In this document: positions 35,043 through 45,439 of the stretch, piece after piece | How the letters are laid out: each line of letters begins with the position of its first letter | Numbering within the stretch: position 1 is the stretch's first letter | NCBI GenBank assembly: GCA_017621495.1 | Contig: JAGATB010000028.1 | Location: 1 to 59,501, forward strand | Direction of reading: 5' to 3' | DNA length: 59,501 bases | DNA from: Clostridia bacterium | Lineage (GTDB): Bacteria; Bacillota; Clostridia; UMGS1810 | Position numbers and translations under genes: made by a program | The notes under the pieces: generated by a model | Databases searched by the model: none | What the model was told of the DNA's origin: nothing | What the model saw: the letters and a program-made list of their open reading frames with translations, nothing else

Positions 35043-35086
35043 ATAAAAAGCCGTCCGCAGTAATTATAATCAATCCCACGGGCAGC
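35043..35086 (-). terminator. Terminator of clpX
   Basis: Arms 35050–35059 and 35077–35086 pair over 10 bp with wobbles and one mismatch. The minus strand continues CTTTTTATTT. Confidence 0.55.
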
Positions 35087-35097
35087 TTAGTAATTAA

Positions 35098-36369
35098 TTA
35101 TGAAACTGTTTTCTCGCTTATACGCGGTTTTGCCTTGGAAATAAGCTTAGGCTTGGCGTTATCGGTAATGCACGCCTTGGTTATGATGCATTTTTTGAGG
35201 TTTTTCTCTGAGGGAGCTGTGTACATGACTTCACTCATTACCTCCTCCATGATGGAGCGCAGACCTCTGGCACCGGTTTTGCGTTCAATAGCTTTATCGG
35301 CGATAGCACCTAAGGCATCCTCCTCAAACTCCAACACAACGTCGTCCATAGCCAAAAGCTTGATATATTGCTTAACAAGAGCATTCTTGGGCTCTGTAAG
35401 TATGCGAATCATTGCATCCCTGTCCAGGCTATCCAGTGAAACACTGACCGAGAGTCTGCCTACAAATTCCGGTATAAGACCGAATTTGAGCAAATCACGG
35501 GGCTGCATTTCCTTGAATAATTCACCCACATCCTTGGAGGTTTTGGAGCTGACATCTGCACCAAAGCCAAGGGATTTCTTACCTATGCGTCTCTCTATAA
35601 TCTTATCAAGTCCGTCAAATGCACCACCGCATATAAATAGAATATTGGTGGTATCAATCTGTATAAAATCCTGGTGGGGATGTTTCCTGCCACCCTGGGG
35701 CGGTACAGAAGCCACCGTACCCTCCAAAATCTTAAGAAGCGCCTGCTGCACACCCTCGCCGCTTACGTCACGGGTAATGGATGGATTCTCAGACTTGCGT
35801 GCTATTTTATCTATTTCATCAATGTATATTATGCCCTTTTGAGCACGCTCCACATTGTAGTCGGCAGCCTGAATTATCTTAAGGAGAATATTCTCCACGT
35901 CCTCTCCCACATAACCTGCTTCAGTAAGTGATGTAGCATCTGCTATAGCAAAGGGCACATCAATTATCTTGGCAAGAGTTTGGGCAAGCAGAGTCTTACC
36001 CGAGCCTGTGGGGCCTACCATAAGTATATTACTCTTGGAAATCTCCACATCGTCATCACCATCAGCTATGTGATTAATTCGCTTATAGTGATTATACACA
36101 GCTACCGCCAGACTTTTCTTGGGAGCATCCTGCCCTATGACATACATATCAAGGATTTCCTTAATATCACTTGGCTTGGGAAGCTCCTCAAATATACTCT
36201 CATCATCATAGCTCATTGTTTCGAGCTCGGTATCGAGTATATCATTGCATATATCTATACACTCATTGCATATATAAACACCGCCGCTGGGACCTGCTAT
36301 AAGCCTGGTAACCATATCCTGCGGTTTACCGCAAAAAGAGCACGAAATACTGTTATGCTTATCGCTCAT
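35098..36369 (-). CDS. clpX: ATP-dependent Clp protease ATP-binding subunit ClpX
   Basis: The hexameric AAA+ unfoldase that feeds ClpP. The 423-residue protein has the N-terminal zinc finger (C10, C13, C34, C37), Walker A GPTGSGKT, Walker [14 protein letters not shown], the pore loop GYVGEDV, and the [10 protein letters not shown] sensor 2 region. The IGF loop that docks to ClpP is represented by [17 protein letters not shown] is 9 nt before the ATG. It follows clpP and tig in the usual tig-clpP-clpX order. Confidence 0.97.
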   Translation of the reverse strand: MSDKHNSISCSFCGKPQDMVTRLIAGPSGGVYICNECIDICNDILDTELETMSYDDESIFEELPKPSDIKEILDMYVIGQDAPKKSLAVAVYNHYKRINHIADGDDDVEISKSNILMVGPTGSGKTLLAQTLAKIIDVPFAIADATSLTEAGYVGEDVENILLKIIQAADYNVERAQKGIIYIDEIDKIARKSENPSITRDVSGEGVQQALLKILEGTVASVPPQGGRKHPHQDFIQIDTTNILFICGGAFDGLDKIIERRIGKKSLGFGADVSSKTSKDVGELFKEMQPRDLLKFGLIPEFVGRLSVSVSLDSLDRDAMIRILTEPKNALVKQYIKLLAMDDVVLEFEEDALGAIADKAIERKTGARGLRSIMEEVMSEVMYTAPSEKNLKKCIITKACITDNAKPKLISKAKPRISEKTVS

Positions 36370-36395
36370 TTATTGCAACACCTCATATATAATTT

Positions 36396-36424
36396 TGCCC
36401 GCCCTGTTTTTTGGTGGGCGGGCA
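36396..36424 (-). other. GC-rich hairpin between clpP and clpX
   Basis: TGCCCGCCC (36396–36404) pairs perfectly with GGGCGGGCA (36416–36424). No T-tract follows on the minus strand, so it is more likely an mRNA stability or processing element than an efficient terminator. Confidence 0.5.
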
Positions 36425-36435
36425 CACTTAAATCA

Positions 36436-37020
36436 TTATTTTCTTTTTTCGATAACCTCGTCCACCAAGCCGTATTCTTTAGCTTCATAAGCAGACATAA
36501 AATTATCTCTCTCGGTATCCGCACAGATTTGTTCATACGGCTTACCTGTTCTGTCACTTAAAATCTTGTTTAAGGTTTCCTTCATCTTTATGATACGTTC
36601 AGCGTGAATCTTGATGTCGGTAGCCTGACCCTGCATACCGCCGAGAGGCTGATGAATCATAACCTCACTGTTGGGAAGAGCGAATCTTTTGCCCTTGGCA
36701 CCTGCCGCCAGGAGAAATGCTCCCATGGAAGCTGCCATACCAATACAAATTGTTGAAACATCACACTTAATATACTGCATCGTATCGTAAATAGCCATAC
36801 CTGCAGTAATTGAACCGCCGGGGCTGTTGATGTAAAGGTTGATATCCTTATCGGGATCCTCTGCCTCTAAGAAAAGCATCTGTGCAACAACAAGACTTGC
36901 TGTAACATCATTAACCTCATCGCTTAAAAATATAATTCTGTCCTTTAAAAGTCTTGAATAAATATCGTACGAACGTTCACCTCTGTTGGTTTGTTCAACA
37001 ACCATTGGTACCAGACTCAT
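36436..37020 (-). CDS. clpP: ATP-dependent Clp protease proteolytic subunit ClpP
   Basis: A 194-residue serine peptidase with the complete triad: S98 in [12 protein letters not shown]123 in MIHQPLGG and D172 in [10 protein letters not shown]. The ATG at 37020 gives the standard short N terminus [16 protein letters not shown]; the frame extends 18 Arg-rich codons upstream that belong to the end of tig in another frame. It starts 1 nt after the tig stop. Confidence 0.97.
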   Translation of the reverse strand: MSLVPMVVEQTNRGERSYDIYSRLLKDRIIFLSDEVNDVTASLVVAQMLFLEAEDPDKDINLYINSPGGSITAGMAIYDTMQYIKCDVSTICIGMAASMGAFLLAAGAKGKRFALPNSEVMIHQPLGGMQGQATDIKIHAERIIKMKETLNKILSDRTGKPYEQICADTERDNFMSAYEAKEYGLVDEVIEKRK

Positions 37021-37021
37021 A

Positions 37022-38341
37022 TTATTCGTTCTCCTCCTTCTTCTTTGCAGCTCTCTTAACCTTGGCTGCATCAACTATAAGTGTTACTGCCTTCTTGAGC
37101 TTTAATTCTTCCTTCAAGCTCTCTAATTCGCCGTCTTTAACGAATTCCTTTAACTTATCAAGCTCCATGCCATACATCTCTGCCATATTCTTGAGCTCGT
37201 TTTCTACATCTTCATCTGTAACTTCGATATTTTCCTTCTTGGCGATTTCGCTGATTACGAGGTTTGATTTAACTCTCTCTTCAGCCTGCTCCTTGTACTG
37301 CTCTTTGAAGGAATCGGCTGTCATGCCTGTAAACTGCATATACTGCTCAAGGCTTAAGCCCTGTGAAGAAAGTCTGTAGCTAAATTCTCTCATCATATCC
37401 TCAACAGCAGTGTCAATCATGCACTCGGGGATATCTACCTTTGCAGCATCTACTACAACCTTGATAACATTGCCTTCAAATTCATTAGCTGTCTTTTCTG
37501 CGTTTGCCTTATCAAGCTTTGCCTTAATGTCAGCTTTGTATTCATCAAGTGTATCAAACTCACTTACGTCCTTAGCGAAATCATCGTTAAGCTCGGGGAG
37601 CTCCTTAACCTGGATGCTCTTAACAGTTACCTTGAACATTGCAGGCTTGCCCTTTAACTCTTCAGCATGATACTCTTCGGGGAAGGTAACGTTTATTTCC
37701 TTCTCTACGCCGATTTTAGCACCAACGAGAGCTTCTTCAAATCCGGGTATAAACTGACCGCTGCCGATTTCAAGCTTATGGTCTGTGCCCTTGCCGCCTT
37801 CAAATGCTACACCGTCTACAAAGCCTTCAAAATCAATAACAGTGTGGTCACCCTTCTTAACAGCTCTGTCCTCGACATTTATCATACGTGCATTCTGCTC
37901 GCGTGCAGCTTTGATTTCTGCATCAACATCTGCAACCTTAGTCTTGTAGTTTTTCTTTTCTGCGGATACACCCTTGTATTCACCAAGCTCTACCTCGGGC
38001 TTTACGGTAACTGTAGCTGTAAGTACAAGCTCCTTGCCCTCTTCTATGGTTTCAATATCAATTTCGGGTCTGTCTACAGGGTCGATACCTGCTTCCTTTA
38101 CAGCATATTCATATGCATCGGGGCATACAAAGTTCACTGCATCTTCCCAGAAGATACCCTTACCGTAATATTTTTCAATAATAGCTCTGGGAGCTTTACC
38201 CTTTCTGAAACCGGGTATTGCAATCTGCTTAACATTTTTCTTATAGGATTTTTCAACAGCAGCGGCAAAAGCCTCTTTGTCTACCTCAATGGTAAGCTTG
38301 ACTGTGTTCTTTTCAATTGTTTCGTTCTTTAATAATTTCAT
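37022..38341 (-). CDS. tig: Trigger factor
   Basis: The ribosome-bound chaperone and peptidyl-prolyl isomerase. The 439-residue protein has an N-terminal ribosome-docking domain with the signature [17 protein letters not shown] (residues 45–61), a central FKBP-like PPIase domain (about 155–240; [14 protein letters not shown]…[11 protein letters not shown]) and a helical C-terminal domain ending in a Lys/Glu-rich tail. GGGGG precedes the ATG. It is the first gene of tig-clpP-clpX. Confidence 0.97.
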   Translation of the reverse strand: MKLLKNETIEKNTVKLTIEVDKEAFAAAVEKSYKKNVKQIAIPGFRKGKAPRAIIEKYYGKGIFWEDAVNFVCPDAYEYAVKEAGIDPVDRPEIDIETIEEGKELVLTATVTVKPEVELGEYKGVSAEKKNYKTKVADVDAEIKAAREQNARMINVEDRAVKKGDHTVIDFEGFVDGVAFEGGKGTDHKLEIGSGQFIPGFEEALVGAKIGVEKEINVTFPEEYHAEELKGKPAMFKVTVKSIQVKELPELNDDFAKDVSEFDTLDEYKADIKAKLDKANAEKTANEFEGNVIKVVVDAAKVDIPECMIDTAVEDMMREFSYRLSSQGLSLEQYMQFTGMTADSFKEQYKEQAEERVKSNLVISEIAKKENIEVTDEDVENELKNMAEMYGMELDKLKEFVKDGELESLKEELKLKKAVTLIVDAAKVKRAAKKKEENE

Positions 38342-38406
38342 TTGTTCAGGTTCCCCCTATATAATAAATTTCATTTGATATCCGTGCATCCTTGCATCGG
38401 TTATAT

Positions 38407-38412
38407 ATTATA
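38407..38412 (-). promoter_or_regulatory. −10 box of the tig-clpP-clpX promoter
   Basis: TATAAT on the minus strand, 66 nt upstream of the tig ATG. The sequence 17 nt further upstream, TAGAAA, is a poor −35, so activator help or an extended element may be involved. Confidence 0.5.
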
Positions 38413-38480
38413 CCAAACTTTACAAAAAATTTCTATAGATTTTTTTAAAATTTTTTGTAAAATTTGATTTTTTGTTTATT

Positions 38481-39200
38481 TCATACCTCAAAGGGTGTAA
38501 ATTTAAGATAATCTGCCGAGGTCAGACGATATTGTATGCCGTTTACAGCTCCCTCAAAGGAATTGTAAGCAGAGTGTGAATGAAGATGACCGTAAAAGCA
38601 ATGAGTAACCCCATATTTCTCCATGAGTGACACCACACCCTCATCCGGAATATGCTCCCGGGTAAAGGGCGGATAATGGAGAACACAGATTTTCTTATCC
38701 GGCAGGATACCCGTCTGTGTTAAAAGTCTCTCTCCATCCTGCAAAGAAAGCTCAAGCCTTAAAAGCTCACGGTTGTAGATTTTTTCATCATCTTCACCGA
38801 AGCCGCCATCACCGGGAAGCGACCAGCCCCTGGTGCCCGTGATAACACAATCCTCACATATAACGGCGTTATTCTGCATGAATTCGATAGTCTGAAATCC
38901 GTTTGCAGTCAAAAAAGAATTCATCTTAGTCATGCTCTCCCACCAATAGTCGTGGTTCCCCTTAAAAAGGAGTTTACGCCCGGGAAGCGAATCAATAAAG
39001 GCAAAATCCTCTGTACAGTCGTTTAAGTGCATAGCCCATGAAATATCACCGCCTACAAGGACGGTATCTGAAGCAGATACACAAGATGACCAGTTATCAT
39101 AAATCCGCTGTATGTAATTGTCCCAAGCAGAGCCAAACACCTCCATGGGTTTATCGGTACCAAGGGAAAGATGTAAGTCTGACATAGTAAATATTGCCAT
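38481..39200 (-). CDS. Calcineurin-like metallophosphoesterase
   Basis: A 239-residue phosphoesterase. The metal-binding motifs appear in order: DLHLS (residues 8–12), GGDISWA (49–55), GNHDYWWESM (81–90), LHYPPF and GHLHSH. This YkuE/YpfQ-like group has no firm substrate. GGGGTGA is 4 nt before the ATG. It is transcribed divergently from comEC, with the two promoters nearly touching. Confidence 0.9.
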   Translation of the reverse strand: MAIFTMSDLHLSLGTDKPMEVFGSAWDNYIQRIYDNWSSCVSASDTVLVGGDISWAMHLNDCTEDFAFIDSLPGRKLLFKGNHDYWWESMTKMNSFLTANGFQTIEFMQNNAVICEDCVITGTRGWSLPGDGGFGEDDEKIYNRELLRLELSLQDGERLLTQTGILPDKKICVLHYPPFTREHIPDEGVVSLMEKYGVTHCFYGHLHSHSAYNSFEGAVNGIQYRLTSADYLKFTPFEV

Positions 39201-39230
39201 TTATTCACCCCGTTATACAATCAATTCTAT

Positions 39231-39259
39231 ATTATATATCATTTATTGTTTAAAATCAA
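39231..39259 (-). promoter_or_regulatory. Promoter of the metallophosphoesterase gene
   Basis: On the minus strand TTGATT (39254–39259) and TATAAT (39231–39236) are 17 nt apart. Confidence 0.75.
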
Positions 39260-39260
39260 G

Positions 39261-39289
39261 TTGTAAATTCAATAAAAATGTGTTATTAT
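39261..39289 (+). promoter_or_regulatory. Promoter of comEC-holA
   Basis: TTGTAA (39261–39266) and TATTAT (39284–39289) are 17 nt apart. Its −35 box is one base from the −35 box of the divergent promoter, so RNA polymerase probably cannot occupy both at once. Confidence 0.7.
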
Positions 39290-39370
39290 ATTAAAATAGG
39301 TATTATTTATAAAAAAATGCATGTTTTTTTATGTTTTCCTATTATTATTTGCACATAGGATACGGATGTT

Positions 39371-41536
39371 ATGAAATACTTGATTAGAAATCATATTTAC
39401 AAGTTCATATACATTTTGATTTTACTGACTACGGTATACAGGATTTTTTCCTTTGAGAGCAATGTAATTAAAGACAGAAAGGCACTTAAAGAAGGTAACC
39501 AATATGTTATTACCTGCACAATTGCTTCATTACCTACAGAAAGCTACGACACAGTAAGCTTCACCGGCAAATGTCTCAAAGGTCTCAAGATTAACGAAAA
39601 GCTGTGTGTGAACATAAGATACGCTGATTTGAGCGATTTCTGCCCCGGAGACACTTTGACACTAAGGGGCACCATAGAGCATCCCGATACAGCTATGAAT
39701 CCCGGTGGCTTTGACAACCGCAGTTATCTTAAATCACAAGGTGTATCCGTAATCTTCAATTCGTCGTTGGCAGAGATTAATTATCATAAAAAGGGCTCAC
39801 TCACTTCTTTTTATAAAATGCGTGATAAAATAACCCGTAGAATATATGAGTTTCTGCCGGAGGATGAAGCATCGCTGGCAACTGCACTGGTAACAGGCAG
39901 TAAATCCAAAATGAGTAACTCTCTCAAGGAGAACTACAGACGTGCAGGTGTATACCATGTTATAGCAGTATCGGGGCTTCATTTGAGTATGCTCATCATG
40001 TTCATATCATCTCTTTACATAAATTTAAAGCTGAAAAGGCGATACAAAAGTATAATAGCATTAGCAGGGACGTTTGCCGCAGGAGTATTTATGTTTGTTT
40101 TCACCGGATTCGGAGTATCTGTGCAAAGAGCTGCTCTTATGGCTGTGATTGTGTGCAGTGCACCATTTCTCAGCCGCGAGTATTCCCCTTTTATCTCCTT
40201 GTTTTGTGTAATGTGCACCACACTTTTACTCGAACCTTATTCATACAGCGATATATCATTTCAGTTATCATTCTCTGCAACGGCAGGTGTGCTTATGGGT
40301 GCAAGTCTCTCTCAAAAGTACAGCCTGAACACAAGGAAATTCGGCAGTGTGTTGGAGTCATTTATGATTACGCTTTGTGCGAATCTGATATCTCTGCCTT
40401 TTTCGGTATCTGCATTTAAAGGTGTGTCTGTATCCGGACTTGTAAGTAACCTCATAATACTGTTGATAGTACCCTCGGCTCTGGGAATGTCATATTTGTT
40501 TTCTGCATTGTGCATATGGGCGCCGGAGCTTATTTGCAGGTTATTTTCATACATCGCTGTAGTGCCGGTATACGCCATGAATATGCTGACGGGTATTTTT
40601 GCCGAGATGCCCTTTGGATATATTAATATCACTATAAAGCTTCTTGCCGTAATATTGCTGCAGATAATAGGAATATATATACTGATTAAGCTTCGTAAAA
40701 GAAAAATATCTTTTGTCCTCTATATGATATTTATCATTGCAAATTTTTCATTTGTGTCGTATAATATAGATAATGAGCAATGCAGTGTCACCTTCCTTAA
40801 CGTAGGTCAGGGAGAATGCACCCTGATAAGCGACACAGACTCAAACACCATGATGATAGACTGCGGAAGTGAATCGAAGCCGGATACCGGGCAGACGGAG
40901 GTGATTCCCTATCTCAATTCAAAAGGTATATATCACTTAGATGCACTGGTGGTGACACATTATCACGATGACCACATAAACGGTATATATACATTAATTG
41001 AAAAAGGATATGTAAAAAAGCTCATAGTTCCTGACAGGGTGATTTCTGCCGATGAGAAATATAGCAGTAAAAAGCTTTATGAGACAGCTGTAAAGCACCG
41101 AATTCCTATAGAGCGTGTATGCAAAGGAGATAAAATCTCATTTGGCAAAAAAGGTGTATTAAAGGTCTTAAGCCCCGAAAGCTCTTACAGGCTTGATGCA
41201 AATAATAATTCCTTGGTTACAAGCTTTGAATACGAGGGCGTATCATTTCTCTTCACGGCAGACATCGAGGAATACGGAATGTATGCCGTTATGGATGACA
41301 TAGAGGATACGGATGTGATAAAGGTAGCCCATCACGGTGGCAGAAGCACGTTGTCTGACAATATAGCGAAGAAGGCGAATGCCGAATATGCGGTAATATC
41401 CTGCGGCAAAAACAACAGATACAATCACCCCCACCCGGACACACTAAAGAAATTTAAAAGCTCAAAAATACTAAGAACAGATATCCACAAAGCTATCACA
41501 TTTACGATAAAAAACCATAAACTCATAAAGGAGTAA
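39371..41536 (+). CDS. comEC: DNA internalization competence protein ComEC/Rec2
   Basis: The membrane channel for single-stranded DNA uptake during transformation. The 721-residue protein has the DUF4131-like N-terminal OB region with membrane segments (about 1–140), the Competence domain with GVYHVIAVSGLHLSML (about 193–208) and many membrane helices to about 460. The C-terminal metallo-beta-lactamase domain has THYHDDHING and KVAHHGGRST, a possible nuclease. It is full length. No comEA is adjacent. The weak ribosome site and the next gene's ribosome site inside its 3' end indicate an operon with holA. Confidence 0.95.
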   Translation: MKYLIRNHIYKFIYILILLTTVYRIFSFESNVIKDRKALKEGNQYVITCTIASLPTESYDTVSFTGKCLKGLKINEKLCVNIRYADLSDFCPGDTLTLRGTIEHPDTAMNPGGFDNRSYLKSQGVSVIFNSSLAEINYHKKGSLTSFYKMRDKITRRIYEFLPEDEASLATALVTGSKSKMSNSLKENYRRAGVYHVIAVSGLHLSMLIMFISSLYINLKLKRRYKSIIALAGTFAAGVFMFVFTGFGVSVQRAALMAVIVCSAPFLSREYSPFISLFCVMCTTLLLEPYSYSDISFQLSFSATAGVLMGASLSQKYSLNTRKFGSVLESFMITLCANLISLPFSVSAFKGVSVSGLVSNLIILLIVPSALGMSYLFSALCIWAPELICRLFSYIAVVPVYAMNMLTGIFAEMPFGYINITIKLLAVILLQIIGIYILIKLRKRKISFVLYMIFIIANFSFVSYNIDNEQCSVTFLNVGQGECTLISDTDSNTMMIDCGSESKPDTGQTEVIPYLNSKGIYHLDALVVTHYHDDHINGIYTLIEKGYVKKLIVPDRVISADEKYSSKKLYETAVKHRIPIERVCKGDKISFGKKGVLKVLSPESSYRLDANNNSLVTSFEYEGVSFLFTADIEEYGMYAVMDDIEDTDVIKVAHHGGRSTLSDNIAKKANAEYAVISCGKNNRYNHPHPDTLKKFKSSKILRTDIHKAITFTIKNHKLIKE

Positions 41537-41540
41537 GACA

Positions 41541-42530
41541 ATGTATAACATTAAAGACGATATTAAAAATTCCATATACAAAAATGCATATATTCTGTGC
41601 GGAGAAGAGGAATTCTTAATCGACCACTATTCCAAGGAAATAATAAGTGCAAATACCGACGAAGACACAGCACAGTTTAATCTGATGAAAATCTCAAAGG
41701 AGCTCCCTTCCGAGGAAGATATAGATGCATTCATTAATTCATATCCCTTTATGAGCGAAAGGAAAGTACTGCTGCTTCATGACACCGGAATATTTAAAAA
41801 AGCATCAGAAAATCAAAAAAAATACTGGAGCGAGCTTATACAATCCATACCCGAATATGCAATAATTATTTTTGCAGAAACACAGATAGATAAGAGGAGC
41901 TCTCTGTACAAACAGGTATCCAAGATATACCCTGTATGTGAATTTGAATATCAAACAACCGGCACTCTTGCATCATGGCTTATAAGGCTTTTTAAAAGCA
42001 GCGGCAAGACTGTGACATCTGAGGATGCTGCATATATGGCAGAAATCTCCGGTCCGTCAATGATGTCTCTGAAATCCGAAGCCGAGAAGCTCATATCCTA
42101 CTGCACCGAAGCCGATACAATCACAGCTGAAATGATTGATAGCTTAGTTACAAGGAATATAGAAAACAAGGTTTTCGGTATGGTGGACGATATTGTAGCA
42201 TTAAACAGAAATGATGCATTTATCAAGCTTAGTGATTTAAAGGCACTAAACGAAGAACCGATAAAAATTATCAGCATAATATTTAAAAAATTCGCTACGT
42301 TTCATAAGCTGTTGATATTAAAATCAAGACCGATGAGAGAAATTTGCTCGCTTACGGGACTATACGAAAAACATGCCAAAAACAATCTGGCACAGGCCGA
42401 TAAATTAGGAGCGAGGAAAATAGTGGCAGTAATGTCAAAATGCCGAGATATGGATTTTGCTGTAAAAAACGGTTCAATCGATAAATGGCTGGCAACCGAA
42501 ATTATAATAAATGAAGCATTGAGCAGATAA
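41541..42530 (+). CDS. holA: DNA polymerase III delta subunit
   Basis: The clamp-loader delta subunit that opens the beta clamp. The 329-residue protein has the expected three-domain layout: CGEEEFLIDHYSKEI near the N terminus, the central RKVLLLHDTGIF, and SGPSMMSLKSEAEKLISY in the AAA+ lid. It lacks an active Walker A, as usual. AAAGGAG overlaps the comEC stop and lies 7 nt before the ATG. The stop codon sits in the loop of the downstream terminator. Confidence 0.94.
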   Translation: MYNIKDDIKNSIYKNAYILCGEEEFLIDHYSKEIISANTDEDTAQFNLMKISKELPSEEDIDAFINSYPFMSERKVLLLHDTGIFKKASENQKKYWSELIQSIPEYAIIIFAETQIDKRSSLYKQVSKIYPVCEFEYQTTGTLASWLIRLFKSSGKTVTSEDAAYMAEISGPSMMSLKSEAEKLISYCTEADTITAEMIDSLVTRNIENKVFGMVDDIVALNRNDAFIKLSDLKALNEEPIKIISIIFKKFATFHKLLILKSRPMREICSLTGLYEKHAKNNLAQADKLGARKIVAVMSKCRDMDFAVKNGSIDKWLATEIIINEALSR

Positions 42531-42547
42531 ATCTCAATGCTTCATTT
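42509..42547 (+). terminator. Terminator of comEC-holA, overlapping the holA 3' end
   Basis: A 15-bp perfect stem (42509–42523 with 42533–42547) with a 9-nt loop that contains the holA stop codon. It has A/T-rich ends on both strands and so probably serves the convergent gene too. Confidence 0.8.
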
Positions 42548-42553
42548 ATTATT

Positions 42554-43282
42554 TCAACTGTTTTTTCTCGTCATGACAAGATACAGCACACCCATGCCTG
42601 CAATTGAGCCGACAACGAGCATACATACAGCTATAATCCAGCGATTATCCTCTGAGTGGGATTGTTCACCGGGAGCCGCAGGCGGGACAGTAGGAAGTGT
42701 ATCCGGTGTTTCCTCATCTACAAGTGCCGTGCCATCATCATCTACAAAGTTGACACACTGCTCCACCGTCTGAGGATAGGCAGCATATATCCTGCCCTCT
42801 TCGTCAAATTCAAACTCCTTCACCTTGGCATTGGAGCGTATGAAACATGTGATTCTCATAAGGTCACTTAAGCAATCTTCTTCATGCATATCTTCATGAA
42901 CTACAATCTTACAGCTTGCATATTCATTGGAATCAACCTTATAGGCGCCGTTCTTAACCACATATGCATCACCTTTTTTATCCACAGATATTACAAGGTT
43001 ATCCGATATTATGGGGCTATTGAATTCATCAGGAGTATGCTCCTCACAATATGAATACTCAAAAGCGGATACGGTGATATCAGTACCTATAAGCTTGGAT
43101 GCAGGTTCACTTAGTACATGGTCTACGGTTATGACTATCTTTTTTTCGCTGATATCCTTAACAGAACCGAGAATCATATGGTCCTGTTTGCCGGATATGA
43201 ATCCTACCATATTATCTGCATGTGCCACCATGACACCAAGCATCACACAGGCTATACAGATTAATGCAAATATTCGTTTCAT
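42554..43282 (-). CDS. Hypothetical exported protein with a C-terminal membrane anchor
   Basis: A 242-residue protein with a signal peptide (residues 1–22, likely cleaved after AHA), an extracellular domain rich in Asp/Glu/Val/Ile, an acidic/Pro linker (about 180–208) and one membrane helix near the C terminus (about 212–236) followed by RKNS. The domain contains CEEHTPDEF and HEDMHEEDC. I do not recognise the family. It is alone between comEC-holA and ispH-rpsA. It would sit on the outer face of the membrane. Confidence 0.7.
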   Translation of the reverse strand: MKRIFALICIACVMLGVMVAHADNMVGFISGKQDHMILGSVKDISEKKIVITVDHVLSEPASKLIGTDITVSAFEYSYCEEHTPDEFNSPIISDNLVISVDKKGDAYVVKNGAYKVDSNEYASCKIVVHEDMHEEDCLSDLMRITCFIRSNAKVKEFEFDEEGRIYAAYPQTVEQCVNFVDDDGTALVDEETPDTLPTVPPAAPGEQSHSEDNRWIIAVCMLVVGSIAGMGVLYLVMTRKNS

Positions 43283-43318
43283 AAAATCACCCCGGAACTA
43301 AATTAGTATAATAATTAA

Positions 43319-43348
43319 AAGGGGTCACGTGTTAATCGTGCACCCCTT
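43319..43348 (-). terminator. Terminator of the cmk-plsC-ispH/rpsA operon
   Basis: AAGGGGTCACG (43319–43329) pairs with CGTGCACCCCTT (43337–43348) with one bulge. The minus strand continues TTAATTATT. Confidence 0.75.
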
Positions 43349-43369
43349 CGTAATTATTATGTGAAAATA

Positions 43370-45439
43370 TTATTCTTCAGAAGCGGCTTCTTCTGTTGCT
43401 TCTTCTGCAGCTGTTTCCTCTGCAGCTTCAGCTACGGGAGCTTCTTCAACAGGAGCTTCTTCAACGGGAGCTTCCTCAACGGGAGCTTCAACTGCTTCCT
43501 CAACAACCTCTTCTGCTGCTTCCTCTGCAGGAGCTTCTTTAGCAAGAAGTGCTCTGATACTCAAACCAATCTTCTTGTTTTCAAGGTCGATTTCTACTAC
43601 CTTTGCCTGTACGTGCTGTCCTACCATGAGTTCATCTTCTACCTTGCCGATTCTCTTATCAGCAACCTGAGAAATATGGATAAGTCCATCTACACCGGGA
43701 TAGATTTCAGCGAAAGCACCAAAGGGAACGATTCTAACTATCTTACAATCGATTACATCACCCTCTGTAAGCTGCTCAACCTTCTTCCAGGGATTGTCAT
43801 CAGCATTCTTGAAGCCAAGTGAAATCTTGCCTGTTTCTTTGTCAAAGCTGATTACATATACATCAACTACATCGCCTTCCTTAACAACCTCGGAGGGATG
43901 CTTAATCTTAGCCCAGGAGAGCTCGGAAATGTGGATAAGACCGTCTACACCGCCGATATCTGCAAAAGCACCAAACTTGGTGAGAGACTTAACAACACCC
44001 TGATATCTCTTGCCAACTTCAACACCTGCCCAGAACTGCTCTGCAAGAGCTGTTTTCTGCTCTTCGATAACATTCTTAATAGAGCCCACAATCTTGGTTC
44101 TGCCGCGCATCTTCTTGATATCTATAATTCTGAAGTTAGCTGTAGTACCTACAAGCACTTCTAAATCAGCCAGATATCTGTCGCTTGCCTGTGAAGCGGG
44201 GATAAATACTCTGATACCCTTACATGTAACGATAACACCACCGTTAACAACCTGTGTTACCTTGCCTTCGAGGATTTCCTTTGTTTCAAAAGCATCCTCA
44301 ACTTCTTTTGCGCCCTTCATAGCAAGAATCTTCTTCATGGAGAGTGTAACTTCACCTTCCACGTCATTTACTCTTACAACGAAAGCTTCGATTTCGTCAC
44401 CGACTTTAACAAGAGACTTAATGTCTGCCGAAGGGTCATCAGACACTTCGGAAGCGGGAACAAAACCATCTGACTTATAGCCGAGGTTAACACTAACGCC
44501 GGCTTCAGAAACAGCAATAACCGTTCCTTTCACTATATCCCTTGTATTTAAAGTGATAAGAGATTTTTCATACTCCTCAAATTCTGCAGCGAAGTTCTCG
44601 CCGCTGTTTTTCTGCATTTCTTCCATCTTTTCGACTACCTCCTTAATGATTGCGGCCGGTGTTGAGGCACCTGCCGTTATACCAATTTTCTTTGGTATAT
44701 TTATATCTTGGGGTAAATCCCCAAAATTTTCGATTTGGTAAGTATTTTTACAATACTTTTTGCAAATGGCGGTAAGCTTGGTGGTGTTTGAGCTGTTTCT
44801 GCCGCCGATTACTATCATCATATCGACCATAGCAGCGATTTCACCTGCTTCGGTCTGCCTTTTATTGGTTGCATTACATATTGTATCAAAAACTTGTACA
44901 CTTTTGCAACTGTTTTTTAAATAATTTACAATTTTTTCAAAACTTTCTCTGTCCATGGTGGTCTGACTGACCACGCATAATGTATCATCACTATCTATTT
45001 TACCACTTAAATCCGGAATGTCAAGAGCAATTATTGCATTATTTTCACACCAACCGTTAATTCCTGCTACTTCCGGGTGATTTTTGTCTCCTATTATCAC
45101 GATTTTATCCCCGTCGTCATATGCCTTGGCTACTATGTTGTGAATCTTTTTGACGAAGGGGCAAGTGAGGTCTGCATATGCTAAGCCCCGCTCTTCAATA
45201 TCAGCTATGACCGACTTGGCAACACCGTGTGCCCTTATGGCAACCTTGGAATCATCCGGGAAATCCTCGGGAGATTCATATGCGTATACACCCATGCTTT
45301 CAAATCTTTTTACCACATCACCATTGTGAATTATAGGCCCCAATGTGGATACGCGTCCCAGAGCAGCCTCGGCTTCAAGACTCTCTACAGCACGCTGTAC
45401 ACCGAAGCAAAATCCCGCACTTTTGGCTAAGATAATCAT
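43370..45439 (-). CDS. ispH: IspH–ribosomal protein S1 fusion
   Basis: A 689-residue bifunctional protein. Residues 1–285 are the iron-sulfur enzyme of isoprenoid synthesis that reduces HMBPP to IPP and DMAPP, with cluster cysteines C11, C93 and C188 and the motifs HNG, RAHG and HPEV. Residues about 300–640 are four S1 RNA-binding domains (for example GLIHISELSWAKIKHPSEVV and GLIHISQVADKRIG). The tail (about 645–689) is an acidic Ala/Glu/Pro/Val low-complexity region built from a 15-bp tandem repeat. The fusion is typical of Clostridia. It overlaps plsC by 4 nt. Confidence 0.95.
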   Translation of the reverse strand: MIILAKSAGFCFGVQRAVESLEAEAALGRVSTLGPIIHNGDVVKRFESMGVYAYESPEDFPDDSKVAIRAHGVAKSVIADIEERGLAYADLTCPFVKKIHNIVAKAYDDGDKIVIIGDKNHPEVAGINGWCENNAIIALDIPDLSGKIDSDDTLCVVSQTTMDRESFEKIVNYLKNSCKSVQVFDTICNATNKRQTEAGEIAAMVDMMIVIGGRNSSNTTKLTAICKKYCKNTYQIENFGDLPQDINIPKKIGITAGASTPAAIIKEVVEKMEEMQKNSGENFAAEFEEYEKSLITLNTRDIVKGTVIAVSEAGVSVNLGYKSDGFVPASEVSDDPSADIKSLVKVGDEIEAFVVRVNDVEGEVTLSMKKILAMKGAKEVEDAFETKEILEGKVTQVVNGGVIVTCKGIRVFIPASQASDRYLADLEVLVGTTANFRIIDIKKMRGRTKIVGSIKNVIEEQKTALAEQFWAGVEVGKRYQGVVKSLTKFGAFADIGGVDGLIHISELSWAKIKHPSEVVKEGDVVDVYVISFDKETGKISLGFKNADDNPWKKVEQLTEGDVIDCKIVRIVPFGAFAEIYPGVDGLIHISQVADKRIGKVEDELMVGQHVQAKVVEIDLENKKIGLSIRALLAKEAPAEEAAEEVVEEAVEAPVEEAPVEEAPVEEAPVAEAAEETAAEEATEEAASEE
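43435..43494. repeat. 15-bp tandem repeat (about 4 units) in the ispH/rpsA tail
   Basis: Units at 43435, 43450, 43465 and 43480 read close to CGGGAGCTTCTTCAA and encode the EEAPV-type repeats of the acidic C terminus. Slippage could vary its length between strains. Confidence 0.85.
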
